Assembly (NCBI GenBank): GCA_029204225.1
Contig: CM055113.1
Span: 26,835,462 to 26,899,461, forward strand
Length of the DNA stretch: 64,000 nt
Source: Diphasiastrum complanatum
Lineage: Eukaryota; Streptophyta; Lycopodiopsida; Lycopodiales; Lycopodiaceae
Direction: 5' to 3'
This document shows positions 46,109-57,540 of this stretch, one piece after another. Below the pieces are notes generated by a model that was not told where the DNA came from, did not search any database, and worked only from the letters and a program-made list of their open reading frames with translations. A program made the translations under genes and the position numbers. Position 1 is the first letter of the stretch. The number at the start of each line of letters is the position of its first letter.

Positions 46109-46790
46109 TGTTAAAAATTCACAATTCTAGCTTGACTAGTTTTGGTCATATGACTTGTAAATAGTTAAATGGTCATGATGTGGCTTGTCACACGTGCCAA
46201 ATAGCATAGGATTCCATTCATAAGGATGTTCTCAAGTAGACCTAAGTGTTAGAACCTTTGGAATGAGTCCAAATTATGCTTAGATACAAGGGAGAAAAAA
46301 TAGGAGCTATTTTTGGTAATTTTTGCATTGTTGAGGGATCTCCAAGATTCCAACCCTAACTTGGTAGGGATGAAAGATCCACCAAAATTAGAATTAGGGA
46401 TAGGTTTAGGGCTACTCATACCTGCCCAAAACCGTGATGGATCTTGTATATATAGGTGATGATATCTCACCAAAATCAATCAAGCAATTTCATGATTTTT
46501 CTCTCATAATGGTGCAATTGCTCTCTATGTTCATAATTGTTTGAGTACTTGTGATTACTAATGATTATAGGATTGAATGTAGGTCTGGTGTACAGTACTC
46601 AGACTGTGGGAGGCCGTACTTTCACACGTGTTAAGCCTTCTTCAAGGATTTGGGCCATTTAGTGAGGTTCAAGCATAGATTTTTGATGGATTTTGATGGT
46701 TCAACTTGTGCTAATCTTATGAAATCATAATCTATTGTTTCCCTCATCATTTCAAGTGTTTTAGGATCCTTATTTGCTGTAATTTTTACA
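46109..46790 (+). repeat. 5' LTR of intact copia element
   Basis: Begins TGTTAAAAATTC and ends AATTTTTACA. A TATATATA box at 46447-46454 marks the probable promoter, so the transcript start is expected near 46480. Also carries a CACACGTG-type box near 46623. Confidence 0.97.
46447..46454 (+). promoter_or_regulatory. TATA box in the copia 5' LTR
   Basis: TATATATA within the LTR, repeated at 51923-51930 in the 3' LTR. Position in the middle of the LTR fits the U3/R border. Confidence 0.7.
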
Positions 46791-46802
46791 TGGTATCAGA
46801 GC
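46791..46802 (+). other. Primer-binding site of intact copia element
   Basis: TGGTATCAGAGC directly after the LTR; complementary to initiator tRNA-Met. Confidence 0.95.
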
Positions 46803-47601
46803 CTAAAGGCTGAAATGAGCTAAATCCTTGGTTTTCATTCAATTTGATCACAATTTTTGATCTAAATCTTGTGTAGATTGGATCTTAGCATCTAGTATTG
46901 ATTCTAGAACTCAAAGTGAGTCAAATACATTGGAGATTGGTGTTGTGTGACTTCATTTGCAGGTGTTTAGGTGTCTAAAACCAGAGGCAAAGTTGAATTC
47001 AATTCACATTACCAAGATAGCAAGTTTTGCTTGCTCCAAGCATTGATTTCTAAGCGAGTTTTGGAGGTGATTTCATAGAGAAGGCTTTCTAGCATTCAAG
47101 GAGAGGGAAGATCAGAGTTTTGGGGACTCTTCAAGGCTGTTCTAAGGTGTAGTAGGCACCTCCTAAAGTGATTTAGGTTCAGTCCAACCATTGCTTGACT
47201 TATGCACCAAATTAGATCAATTTTTCATCAATTTTGATCATTTTTTGCTTGTGATTGGATAGTAGATTGTGTTGCATCCTCATTAAGTTCCATTTAGATC
47301 TTTTACAAGTGATTTTGGAAGTATATTAGGTTGCTGAAATTCACTCTTGATCAGATCATTTGGAATCTTTAATGTTCTTTATAGAAAGAGAGGCAATTCT
47401 ACTAGTATTGTCTACTTCAATCAAGCAAGTGCATTGTTTCTAGTATTCTATGATTTGATTTTGTTAGAGATCATTCTTAGATCTTTATAGGAAGTCTATT
47501 ACTGATATTTTCAGGTCCCTAAGAAGTGGGATAAGGTAGACCTTCAATCAAATCAATAGAAGTAACCTTCATTTGTGTCAAGTCCTTGATTAGGAGACTA
47601 G
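46803..47601 (+). other. Copia 5' leader
   Basis: About 800 bp of noncoding leader between primer-binding site and the gag-pol ATG. No long frame. Packaging and dimerisation signals would be expected here but cannot be identified by eye. Confidence 0.6.
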
Positions 47602-50600
47602 ATGACATCTATAAATGCATATCTTTTGGATACTAATGAAAGGCTCAACAAAACTAACTATTCCATATGGAAAGTTAGAATGGAATCTATCATGATCATG
47701 CAAGATCTGATGGAAATTGTAAATGGTAAGGAGGGTGAACCTATTCATCCTCAAGAAAAAGCCAAATACATCAAGAGGTGCAATGTTGCACTACATTGCA
47801 TAAAAATGAATGTTGCAAATGAACTCTTAAGAGAGGTAGGAGATTGCACTTCAGCTCAAGATGCTTGGGAGACTTTGCAAAAGGTCTATGAATCCAAGAA
47901 CCAAACTAGAATGTTAGCTTTGAAGAATCAAATCTATAGAAGCTATCAAAAGAAAGGAGAGAGTGCACATACTTTTGTCCTAAGAGTAAAGGAATTGAAC
48001 AAAGAGCTAGCCTTTATAGGTGACCCTATCAAGGATGAAGAGCTTGTTCAACTCATATTGAATGGACTAAGCTTTGAATTTGACAATTTGGTTCAGGGAT
48101 ATGCAATTATGGGTAAGCTACCCATACTTGAAGAACTCCAAGGCACACTCATGGCCGAGGAATCAAGAAGGAGCCAAATGCAAGAGAGGATGGATAGGCT
48201 TTCCATCCAAGGTGGAGATGACCAAGCTCTCTTCACCAAAGGCAAAGGCAAGTCCAAAGGCAAAGGATCAACATTCAAGAAGTCTACAAAGCTTGAGGAT
48301 CAAGAAGGACCCTCAAAGGCATCTCCATCAACCACCAAAGTCAAGAAGGACAAATCAAAGGTGAAGTGCTACTATTGTAGCAAGATGGGGCATTATGCCT
48401 CGGAATGCTTCAAGAGGAAGCAAGATCAAAGCCAAGCCAACATGAGCAAAGAGGAGGAGGAGGAGAGTTCACATGAGGACTCTCTCATGATGTCCATATT
48501 TTCCTCAACAAGCTTCAAAGGAGAAGATCCTTGGTGGATTGACTCGGGTGCTAGTTCACACATGACTAGTAAAAGGGAGTTTTTCTCTTCTCTCTTATCT
48601 TATGATGGACCTATAAAGTCTATCTATACAGCAAATGATGAAGCTTGTAAGATTGAAGGAGTTGGTAGAATTCCCCTTTGCTTAGGATCTTCCAAAAAGA
48701 TCAACATAGAAGGTGTTTTGTACATTCCTACAATAACAAAGAATCTACTAAGTGTTGGCCAAATGGTAGACAATGGTTTCAATGTTGACTTTGCTTCAAA
48801 TGAATGTTTCATCAAGAAGAAGGGTAAGATAGTGGCTAAGGGCACTAGACTTGGCAAACTTTATAAGTTGGATGCATTTGTGGATACTAATGTTGTCATG
48901 TTGGCCGAGAAGAGCAAGATATCTACTTTTACTTTATGGCACAAAAGACTTGGACATGTCAACTCGGGTTCCATGGAGGCTATGATCAAGGAGGAGTATG
49001 CTTTAGGCCTACTAAGGTCTATTGGGAAGGAAGACAAGGTTTGTGAAGTTTGTGCCTTATCCAAGGCACATAAGAAGGTGTTTCCTAACTCCATCACAAA
49101 GTCATCTCATCCTCTTGAACTCATACACTCGGATGTGCACATTGCTAGCACCAAATCTAATGGAGGTTCATCCATGTTTTTAACCTTCATTGATGACTAC
49201 TCAAGATATTGTTGGGTGTTCTTACTTTCCTTCAAGTCTCAAGTATTTGATACTTTTGTAAAGTTCAAGTTGTTTGTGGAAAAGCATCATAATCATAGCA
49301 TCAAGATTCTTAGAAGTGACAATGGTGGACAATTCATCTCCAATGAGTTCAAGGCCTTTTGTGAGGAGGAAGGGATCAAGAAAGAGACTTCTTGTCCTTA
49401 CACTCCTCAAGAAAATGGAGTTGCTGAAAGAAGGAATAGAACATTATGTGAATGTTCTAAGGCTTTAAGATTAGATGCTTGTTTGCCCAAATCCTTTTGG
49501 GGTGAGTCTCTTGTATGTGCAAACTACTTGATGAATAGGGTGTCTTGCAAAGCAATTGAAGGCAAAACTCCTTATGAGATGTTGTATGGAAAGAAACCCA
49601 ATCTTAATCACTTGAAAGTTTTTGGGTGTATATGTTATGTGCATGTGCCATTGGAAACAAGAACCAAGGAGGATCCATCTTCCACAAGAGGGATCATGCT
49701 TGGATATGCAAGCTCAAGAAAGGGCTACAAAGTCTATCTCCCATCCTTGAACAAATTTGTTGTTTCAAGGGATGTCATCTTTGATGAACATCATATGCAT
49801 ATGCTTGAAGAAGGCTCAAGTGCTCCAACAATCAAGAAGAAGATGGCCGAGGATCAAGATCTTGGTTTTGAGGAGGAGCTCATGGAGGAGCAAGCACCAA
49901 ACCCACCTATCACACCAAGGAGATCTTCAAGGGCAAAAGTGGAGCCATCAAGGCTCACATATCAAGGCAAAGGACAGCAAGTTGAGGGTATCTCATCCAC
50001 TTCTTATGCTTTATCTAGTTTCAAAGAACCATCTAATGTTGAAGATGCATTGCACTCCAAAGAATGGTATAAAGCTATGTTGGATGAGTATGATGCCTTG
50101 ATTGAGAATGAAACTTGGTTGCTTGTTGAGAGACCTCAAAGGAATGTAATAGGATGCAAGTGGGTCTTCAAGCTTAAGTTGAATGCAAATGGGAGTGTTA
50201 ACAAACATAAAGCAAGATTAGTTGCAAAAGGCTATGCTCAAGAGAGAGGGATAGACTATGAGGAAAATTTTGCACCCGTGGCCAAGATGGTCACAATAAG
50301 ACTAATCATTGCACTTGCATCACATTTTGGATGGATTCTATGTCAAATGGATGTCTCTAATGCTTTCTTGAATGGTTTTTTGGAAGAGGATATCTATATG
50401 GAGCAGCCACAAGGGTTCATCAAGCATGGAATGGAGAACAAAGTATGCCATCTCCAAAGAAGCATCTATGGCTTGAAGCAAGCCTCAAGATCTTGGAATT
50501 CAAGACTACATTGCTATCTTATTTCACTTTCTTTTGTTCAAAGTGAATATGATCCCACTCTTTACATTAAGTTTGATGATGTTGGTATTGTACTTTTACT

Positions 50601-51570
50601 CATTTATGTAGATGACATCATCATTAGTGGAAATAGTGTTGATGGTATTGAAAAAATCAAGATAGATCTATCCTTAGAGTTCAAGATGGTAGATCTAGGG
50701 TGTCTTCACTTCATCTTAGGCATAGAAGTACTTAGAGGGTCTGATTTTATCTTTATAAGTCAAGTAAACTATGCTCAAAGTCTTTTGAAGAAGTTTAAGA
50801 TGGAAGTATGCAAAAGTGTTGACACACCAATGGAGCAAGATGTAAAAGTGCCAAATGAAGATGATGAAAGATCCTTCATGGACATCACTTTGTTTAGGCA
50901 ACTTATAGGTTCCTTAATGTGGATCACTATAACTAGACCAGATCTTAGCTTTAGTGTATGTAGGTTGAGCCAATCCATGCAAAAGCCATTGAATATCCAT
51001 TGGAAAAAGGCTAAGAGGATTCTAAGATACATCTCGGGTACATTGGATTTTGGGATTCTATATAGAGGAGATGTGATTAACCTTCATGCATTTAGTGATT
51101 CAGATTTTGCAGGGGACAAGAGGGATAGGAAATCAACAAGTGCCTATTCAACTTTCATAGGAGAAGGTGTGGTTTCATGGCTTTCAAAAAAGCAAGAAAC
51201 TATATCTCTATCTTCAACCGAGGCCGAGTACAAAGCTTTGACAACCACTACAAAGGAGGTACTTTGGATCAAGAGATTATTGGTGGAACTAAAGATCATG
51301 GATTCAGAGGAGGCACCAATCATCTACAATGACAATATATCAGCCCAACACCTTGCATCTAACCCAATCTTCCATGCAAGATCTAAGCACATTGAGATAT
51401 GCCATCACTTTGTGAGAGAAATGGTGCAAGCCAAGGAGATTGCTTTGGAGCATGTTCCAAGCAATGAATGTGTAGCTGATCTACTTACTAAACCACTTCA
51501 AAGGACACCTTTTATGAAGTTCAGATCATCACTTGGAGTGATTAGTAAAGCAATGATTGAACCAAGCTAG
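47602..51570 (+). CDS. Intact copia Gag-Pol polyprotein, 1322 residues
   Basis: Gag: about residues 15-200 (LNKTNYSIWKVRM, LILNGLSFEFDNLVQGY), Lys-rich linker, CCHC knuckle CYYCSKMGHYASEC from 256. Protease: DSGASSHM from 314. Integrase: zinc-finger region near 447 (WHKRLGHVN), catalytic Asp 511 (IHSDV), Asp 573 (LRSDNGGQF) and Glu 609 (GVAERRN), the last two at DD35E spacing. RT: GCKWVFKLK, QMDVSNAFLNG and YVDD at 1002-1005. RNase H: FSDSDFAGDK near 1166 and SSTEAEYKAL near 1206. No stop or frameshift; all catalytic residues checked are present. The single fused frame is normal for plant copia elements. The ATG is the first in the frame. Confidence 0.97.
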   Translation: MTSINAYLLDTNERLNKTNYSIWKVRMESIMIMQDLMEIVNGKEGEPIHPQEKAKYIKRCNVALHCIKMNVANELLREVGDCTSAQDAWETLQKVYESKNQTRMLALKNQIYRSYQKKGESAHTFVLRVKELNKELAFIGDPIKDEELVQLILNGLSFEFDNLVQGYAIMGKLPILEELQGTLMAEESRRSQMQERMDRLSIQGGDDQALFTKGKGKSKGKGSTFKKSTKLEDQEGPSKASPSTTKVKKDKSKVKCYYCSKMGHYASECFKRKQDQSQANMSKEEEEESSHEDSLMMSIFSSTSFKGEDPWWIDSGASSHMTSKREFFSSLLSYDGPIKSIYTANDEACKIEGVGRIPLCLGSSKKINIEGVLYIPTITKNLLSVGQMVDNGFNVDFASNECFIKKKGKIVAKGTRLGKLYKLDAFVDTNVVMLAEKSKISTFTLWHKRLGHVNSGSMEAMIKEEYALGLLRSIGKEDKVCEVCALSKAHKKVFPNSITKSSHPLELIHSDVHIASTKSNGGSSMFLTFIDDYSRYCWVFLLSFKSQVFDTFVKFKLFVEKHHNHSIKILRSDNGGQFISNEFKAFCEEEGIKKETSCPYTPQENGVAERRNRTLCECSKALRLDACLPKSFWGESLVCANYLMNRVSCKAIEGKTPYEMLYGKKPNLNHLKVFGCICYVHVPLETRTKEDPSSTRGIMLGYASSRKGYKVYLPSLNKFVVSRDVIFDEHHMHMLEEGSSAPTIKKKMAEDQDLGFEEELMEEQAPNPPITPRRSSRAKVEPSRLTYQGKGQQVEGISSTSYALSSFKEPSNVEDALHSKEWYKAMLDEYDALIENETWLLVERPQRNVIGCKWVFKLKLNANGSVNKHKARLVAKGYAQERGIDYEENFAPVAKMVTIRLIIALASHFGWILCQMDVSNAFLNGFLEEDIYMEQPQGFIKHGMENKVCHLQRSIYGLKQASRSWNSRLHCYLISLSFVQSEYDPTLYIKFDDVGIVLLLIYVDDIIISGNSVDGIEKIKIDLSLEFKMVDLGCLHFILGIEVLRGSDFIFISQVNYAQSLLKKFKMEVCKSVDTPMEQDVKVPNEDDERSFMDITLFRQLIGSLMWITITRPDLSFSVCRLSQSMQKPLNIHWKKAKRILRYISGTLDFGILYRGDVINLHAFSDSDFAGDKRDRKSTSAYSTFIGEGVVSWLSKKQETISLSSTEAEYKALTTTTKEVLWIKRLLVELKIMDSEEAPIIYNDNISAQHLASNPIFHARSKHIEICHHFVREMVQAKEIALEHVPSNECVADLLTKPLQRTPFMKFRSSLGVISKAMIEPS

Positions 51571-51572
51571 AT

Positions 51573-51584
51573 AGTGAGGAGGAG
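51573..51584 (+). other. Polypurine tract of intact copia element
   Basis: AGTGAGGAGGAG, ending at the 3' LTR. Confidence 0.9.
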
Positions 51585-52266
51585 TGTTAAAAATTCACAA
51601 TTCTAGCTTGACTAGTTTTGGTCATATGACTTGTAAATAGTTAAATGGTCATGATGTGGCTTGTCACACGTGCCAAATAGCATAGGATTCCATTCATAAG
51701 GATGTTCTCAAGTAGACCTAAGTGTTAGAACCTTTGGAATGAGTCCAAATTATGCTTAGATACAAGGGAGAAAAAATAGGAGCTATTTTTGGTAATTTTT
51801 GCATTGTTGAGGGATCTCCAAGATTCCAACCCTAACTTGGTAGGGATGAAAGATCCACCAAAATTAGCATTAGGGATAGGTTTAGGGCTACTCATACCTG
51901 CCCAAAACCGTGATGGATCTTGTATATATAGGTGATGATATCTCACCAAAATCAATCAAGCAATTTCATGATTTTTCTCTCATAATGGTGCAATTGCTCT
52001 CTATGTTCATAATTGTTTGAGTACTTGTGATTACTAATGATTATAGGATTGAATGTAGGTCTGGTGTACAGTACTCAGACTGTGGGAGGCCGTACTTTCA
52101 CACGTGTGAAGCCTTCTTCAAGGATTTGGGCCATTTAGTGAGGTTCAAGCATAGATTTTTGATGGATTTTGATGGTTCAACTTGTGCTAATCTTATGAAA
52201 TCATAATCTATTGTTTCCCTCATCATTTCAAGTGTTTTAGCATCCTTATTTGCTGTAATTTTTACA
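51585..52266 (+). repeat. 3' LTR of intact copia element
   Basis: 682 bp. Differs from the 5' LTR at attagcatt (5' gaatt), cgtgtgaag (5' cgtgttaag) and ttagcatcc (5' ttaggatcc). Contains the 14-bp palindrome TTCACACGTGTGAA at 52097-52110. Confidence 0.97.
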
Positions 52267-52271
52267 GATTT
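52267..52271. repeat. Target-site duplication, right (GATTT)
   Basis: Partner of 46104-46108. Confidence 0.95.
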
Positions 52272-53224
52272 GGGACCTTGTAGATAAAACATTTGATAAA
52301 TGGGATGTTTGAAATAAAAGGACAACTTTCAAAAGGGTCGTCCTCAACAAAAAAGAAAGAAACACAAACAACTCTTGGCCCCATCCCCCAAGATATGGGG
52401 AGATTGGAGAGGAAAAACATGCAAGGCATTCCTTCCAAGGATGTTGTTGCGAGTGTCCTGTCAAGAGTTGATGACGGACAAGAATTTCAAAGGTAATTTT
52501 AATTTTTAATTCTTTTGCAAAAAGCTTGAATCTAATCATTTATTTTATTCGGACACAAGCTTTTCATGAAGGTGCAAGAGGAAATAGTAAAGAGTCTCAT
52601 CCTCAACTACAAGGATTGGAGATGCCAACATCTTTACCCAAACACTTCCTCTCTGTTGCAACAAGCTGGGTGCTGTAATGGGAAAGGAAACGGCTTTCAA
52701 CACTCAAATCCAATTCCATTCCCCATTCTTGCGTAGATTAGTATAGCAATAGGCTGCAATCTGTATCACTGAGCCTTTTTTTGTCTCCTCTCCTTTATCT
52801 GCTATAGTTGCACCCAAGCTTTGTGTTCTATCGGTGGTTTTTTTTATTCTCGGCCTTTCCAGATTTAAGTCGCTATGCAGAGAGATTTGAAGAAGACGAT
52901 GAAGAGGTAGAAGTCGCTGGAGAAGTGGCTGGTTGCAAGATCCATGATAGAGCTTCTGATGCTTTTCTGGTAAACCATTATTTGGTATACATCCTACACG
53001 ACCGATCTAACCTATTATCACATCACTACGTCTATTTACTCACCAACCATTGGCAAAATAATCTTGCCACGTCTAGTTGGAATAAGCCATAGGCATATCT
53101 AGTAGGGTACCAGCCTTAGACATGACCTAGATGGAAGCCATAGACTAGGGAGAGACCTTTGCCCTCATCCATCCACCCAAACCTGGTCTTGTGATAATCT
53201 GTTCAGATCAACATGGCATGACCA
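52272..53224. other. Host DNA right of the copia element, weak exon-like frames
   Basis: Two plus-strand stretches look exon-like but unproven. 52293-52492 (GIPSKDVVASVLSRVDDGQE) ends at a CAAAG|GTAATT donor but has an in-frame TAG at 52281. 52863-52969 lies between TTTCCAG and CTG|GTAAAC and encodes RYAERFEEDDEEVEVAGEVA. No family is recognised. The opposite strand near 52863-52969 is also open (Ser-rich), so strand is uncertain. Confidence 0.25.
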
Positions 53225-54064
53225 TCCCATCCATTGCCCAAGTTAGAGAAAAGACTTCCTCAGATTGACACACCTAAATATGATGGCGAATCAAATTCGA
53301 CACGATTTCTCCAAGATTTCAACAATGCTTGTAAATTTTATGAGGACAAATCTGACACTGAACAGGTATGTTTATTCCTCATGAATTGTTCAAACCCTCC
53401 AAACTGACGCAGAGTCCCTTCATCCAATTGACGCATATCAAGATGTGAAGTAAAGAATCAGTGCATACCTACATCGAGCGTTTCAAGCGTCTTAAAGTAG
53501 AGTGTGTCGATGATCATGTAACTGAGAAAATGGCCATCAAACTTTTTTTAGTTGGTTTACCCAAGGCCATTAGGAGAGAATTGAACCCGCACACTCGTAC
53601 GAGCGATGGATGACGCCATCCGTGAAGAAGATGAAGGGTCTGACGAGGACCATGACTTTCGCGACAAGAGGGAAAAGGGGCTAGTTAAGTAGGAGACTTC
53701 CCGCGTGGAAGGATCGTTCTCATCTAGTGAGGTTGATATCCTTCAACACCTTGAGGGCTGGTAAAAAGCACAAAAAGCTCAGATGGAGAAGCTAACCTCG
53801 GAATTCGAAAAGGTATTGAAGGATGTTGCTGAAAAAACTTTTCCAGTCCGTGAGAATGTGTGGTGTCCTATTTGTTCTCAAAACCACACCGCCAATGAGT
53901 GCCCGCACGTAAGAACCTATTTCCAACAGGCGACACGACCTATGCTTATAGGCCATTTGGACCTCAATAGTATGCACCAAATTACAATCCAACTTTTACA
54001 TTCTCAACTAGAGTCTTCTTATCCACGATCGATCGCTCCCCATCCAACACAACAGTCTTTGTAG
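53225..54064 (+). pseudogene. Gypsy-type gag fragment, degraded
   Basis: The plus strand reads TPKYDGESNSTRFLQDFNNA, related to PKFDGSAYPQRFLQIFENA in the gag-only element at 42270. It continues with HTYIERFKRLKVECVDDHV and MAIKLFLVGLPKAIRRELNP, and a last part MEKLTSEFEKVLKDVAEKTF with WCPICSQNHTANECP, the equivalent of the first cysteine box. Multiple stops and frame changes are present. No LTR was found for it. Confidence 0.8.
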
Positions 54065-54065
54065 T

Positions 54066-54440
54066 TTTAGTTTCACTCTTGAACTAAAAAACATAAGCCT
54101 CAAACTCTCTCTCAAGGATTTGTAGGTTTAATAAGCCTATAACACCATTTACTCATCAAATCTATGAAGGAAACAATGATTTTTCATAAGCACATCACTA
54201 GTTTCACTCTTCACAACTTGTTTGAAGCTCAAATATTGAAAAAACACAAAGTTTTGGTGAAAGTACAAGTCCAGCAGCGTCTCACACGTGTGAGAAGTAC
54301 ATTTGAACTTTCCACACTAATATGAACCTCAACGTTACAAGTAAACTATTAGAAAAGGTCGCCCTCCTTCAAAATGAATCTAGCACCAATGCTTTAACCA
54401 AGATGAAGATTTTTGGATCATCGACTAAGCTTTTTGACTT
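54066..54440 (-). other. Leader region of a minus-strand copia-like element
   Basis: Noncoding DNA left of the primer-binding site at 54441. Contains the 14-bp palindrome CTCACACGTGTGAG at 54281-54294. The element's coding part is missing; gypsy gag adjoins at about 54064. Confidence 0.45.
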
Positions 54441-54453
54441 GGCTCTGATACCA
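54441..54453 (-). other. Primer-binding site, minus strand
   Basis: GGCTCTGATACCA, the complement of TGGTATCAGAGCC, followed at 54454 by TG of the LTR. Confidence 0.8.
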
Positions 54454-54761
54454 TGTCAAATTTCAGAGTAAAGGACTGAATTTGATCTACAAATGATCAC
54501 AAAGAGTGATTGGTAGCTTGGGATCTTGATCTATATCAAGACTAGCTTCCAAATCTAGCTTCTACTTGACAATCTTTGTGTTTTCAAGCAAGAACAATAA
54601 AAAATGATGACCCACGGCTTCACACGTGCGAATTACAGTTACTGTACGACCTAATAACAGATAAATAGTTTACTAAACATTTACTTAGCATTCATCCACA
54701 AAGAAAGTGCTTAAGAGAGTGTAAACTCCAAGATTGCTTCACAAACCAATGTTTCTCATCA
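54454..54761 (-). mobile_element. Probable LTR of the minus-strand copia-like element
   Basis: Starts TGTCAAATTTC after the primer-binding site. The outer end is not defined; no second copy is present in the window. Confidence 0.4.
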
Positions 54762-55060
54762 TTAGCTCAATAATGGATTGTGTGTCAAGTGTTGATACTG
54801 CACACATGTCTGCACAGATGTAGGCAGTTGAATTTCCATGATTTGGTCTTTCTTCGCCCATCTTTGAGCTTTCTGGCTCTTCGACGTAGGACAAACTGCC
54901 TTGCTTAAAGTTTGCAACAGTTTTTCTGAGTCTAGGGTGTCCTCACTATTAGGTGAGGCCGGCTGAATTTTCGTATTTCCACCATCACTTCTTGGTGATG
55001 CCGGGTGAATCTCGGTACCACCCTCCTCCAAAATTTCATCAGTATCCATGTGCTTGCCAA
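54762..55060 (-). CDS. Candidate exon of an unrecognised host gene
   Basis: A minus-strand frame of 95 codons from ATG at 55049. Just upstream, AATTTTCAG at 55069-55061 is a good splice acceptor, so the exon would begin at 55060. The peptide is hydrophilic with a short internal repeat (GGTEIHPASPRSD and GNTKIQPASPNSE), then LDSEKLLQTLSKAV and QKAQRWAKKDQIMEI. It is on the same strand as the methyltransferase-like pseudogene and upstream of it, so it could be an upstream exon of that gene, but nothing ties them directly. The stop at 54762 may lie in LTR-derived sequence. No family is recognised. Confidence 0.4.
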
Positions 55061-55782
<722 letters not shown>

Positions 55783-55859
55783 CGTTCATATTTCTGTCTA
55801 TCTGTATCTGTGTATATTTTGGTGCATCTAGCAATTGCATATATTCAAAGTAATATCTT

Positions 55860-56532
55860 GATTAGATAGATTAAACAATCTAAGACTAATCATAGATTAC
55901 AAGAGCGGCGTATTAGGCACGTCCTAATGCTCTTCTGTTGACGTCATTATTTCATATCAGGAATTTGTACTTTACGGTACTTTTTTGATCTTCTCGGTCC
56001 TTTCGAGTGTGAGGTGTCGAAAGTATTCGACCTTCGGGTGTCTCGAACATTTTTGTCTTGCATCGTTCAACCTTCTCCTATTGTTCGCAAACATTTCGTC
56101 TTTGAGATCTTAATTTTTGAGGTCTTCGAGATCTTTTTTTTTGAGGTCTTTGAGATCTGCGAGATATTCATCAAGTTGGGAGTCGAGAGCTAGCAGAGCT
56201 TTGGTAACAAAAACATTTTTTTTCTTCAGTTTTGCTTGCCAATCTTGTTGCAAAACAGTTGTCCACATAGTAAATTATGAGGCCACCATCGATGATTTTC
56301 TCGAAACCATCGAAATTGCAAGTTTCTCCGGAATTTTCTCTAGAATCCCCTTACAACGATCGTTATGATCTTCCCCGAAGCTCCAATCGAAAGAACTTTT
56401 ATGTCTCCTACCATTTGGACTGCCGATACTTGTATGGAGTCCTCTCTCCTGAGATGCTTCTTGTGTCATTTTTCCTGGTGAAAGATGCTGATGACAGCTC
56501 CATTGGATCGTACATACCTACAACACCCTGCT
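55860..56532 (-). pseudogene. Interior of a minus-strand LTR element, Gag-like with coiled coil
   Basis: After the primer-binding site at 56533-56544 the minus strand matches the interior of the element at 20547 (shared phrase SSF(D/N)WSF in GRRHKSSFDWSFGEDHND). Further on, about 56200-55960, a frame reads ALLALDSQLDEYLADLKDLK and KDEMFANNRRRLNDARQKCS, which is coiled-coil-like. Stops interrupt it. The family has no recognised pol in either copy. Confidence 0.5.
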
Positions 56533-56544
56533 GCTCTGATACCA
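56533..56544 (-). other. Primer-binding site, minus strand
   Basis: GCTCTGATACCA, complement of TGGTATCAGAGC. The sequence beyond it (TTGAAATTCTGATAGAATCT) matches the LTR end of the element at 20201-20545 in reverse complement. Confidence 0.85.
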
Positions 56545-56755
56545 ATTTGAAATTCTGATAGAATCTTGTGCAATATGCAGATTGTTGAAAGAGGCATGAA
56601 CTGAAAGATAACTAAAAAAGAAACAAACACGAAAAGAAGCGAACTCGAAACTCGAAAAAAAAAATGAACTCGAATGGAAAATGTTTGTGCATAGCGGAAT
56701 AAGCTATCTCACTCTCTCCTCAAGCATGACTACACCTATCAGTCTTTGACTTGAG
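56545..56755 (-). mobile_element. Partial LTR of the minus-strand element
   Basis: The first about 50 bp match the LTR end at 20500-20545. Homology then fades and a copia LTR starts at 56756. Confidence 0.5.
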
Positions 56756-57476
56756 TGTCAGAAATGGTGAACTCCTACAACTTTGCCGCAACGCGAAAAC
56801 TAAGCGAAGGTCGAATGGCAAACAATGTGCAAAAGTCAACGGACCTCGGAAACCTTAAGACACGAAGCAAAACAGAACTCAAATGTCAAATGATTCGCAA
56901 AAGTCAAACATGCCTCCAGGACTAGAAAGACAAAGACACGGCACGAAATGGAAGAAATGAAAGAAAATCTTTCGCGCTACTAGCTAGTAGCTCAATGGGC
57001 GTGGAGTCTTAAAATTCATGCCCAACTGAAATGACTAGCAATAACGGAGAGCAATTGGTTAGTTGATTAGCATTAACTACTCTTGTAATTCTCTGTATAG
57101 CTATCTTGTCAACTCCACACAGTGGAGATATAAACTATTTTTTTGGATCAAAATATATCCAATGAGACATAGAGAGTGTGTGCGAGTAGAGCAGAAAAGA
57201 AAAAGCATAGAAACGAAAAAGCTGTGTATGAAAGTCTGTGGCCAATGAGCAGAACACAGCGAAAGAGCAGAGCGTCAGGCCGCCAACGAGCGAGACATTG
57301 ACCATCTTGCTCTAAAAATTAAACTAATAATTTGATTTCTCTATTTTGTGCATCTCCTTGTCTTCCGCTGTCTTGATTGCTAGAATGAAATCTGTTCTGT
57401 ATTTGTAGTCGCGTGTCTAGGTTCCTGTGAGCTTCCACACAAAAGAAAATTCAAATAAACAAAACCGTTCGCAACA
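56756..57476 (+). repeat. 5' LTR of a copia element (inverted relative to 33454-34266)
   Basis: 721 bp from TGTCAGAAATGG to GCAACA. The LTR at 33454-34266 is its diverged homologue in opposite orientation. The next bases TGTTATCAGAG are a one-mismatch primer-binding site. Confidence 0.85.
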
Positions 57477-57487
57477 TGTTATCAGAG
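57477..57487 (+). other. Primer-binding site with one mismatch
   Basis: TGTTATCAGAG where TGGTATCAGAG is standard. Confidence 0.75.
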
Positions 57488-57540
57488 TCTACAAGTTATC
57501 ACTACTGATATCTGAACAACGATTTTCTAGACAACACAAT

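Larger units (their letters stand above)
46109..52266 (+). mobile_element. Complete young Ty1/copia retrotransposon, 6158 bp
   Basis: 682-bp LTRs at 46109-46790 and 51585-52266 differ at three positions by my count. They are flanked by the perfect 5-bp duplication GATTT. Primer-binding site, polypurine tract and one uninterrupted 1322-codon gag-pol frame are all present. All structural requirements for autonomous retrotransposition are visible, so this is the best candidate for recent activity in the window. Related but degraded copies lie at 19232-20200 and 22490-27720. Confidence 0.98.

Noticed and set aside
46249-46479. 76-codon minus-strand frame repeated at 51725-51955
   Set aside because: Within the LTRs of the intact copia element; no protein signature.
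52267-52492. Plus-strand exon whose acceptor would be the copia insertion point
   Set aside because: Attractive because TTTTAG precedes the insertion, but the needed frame has a TAG at 52281 and the next exon does not join in frame; kept only as a weak remark.
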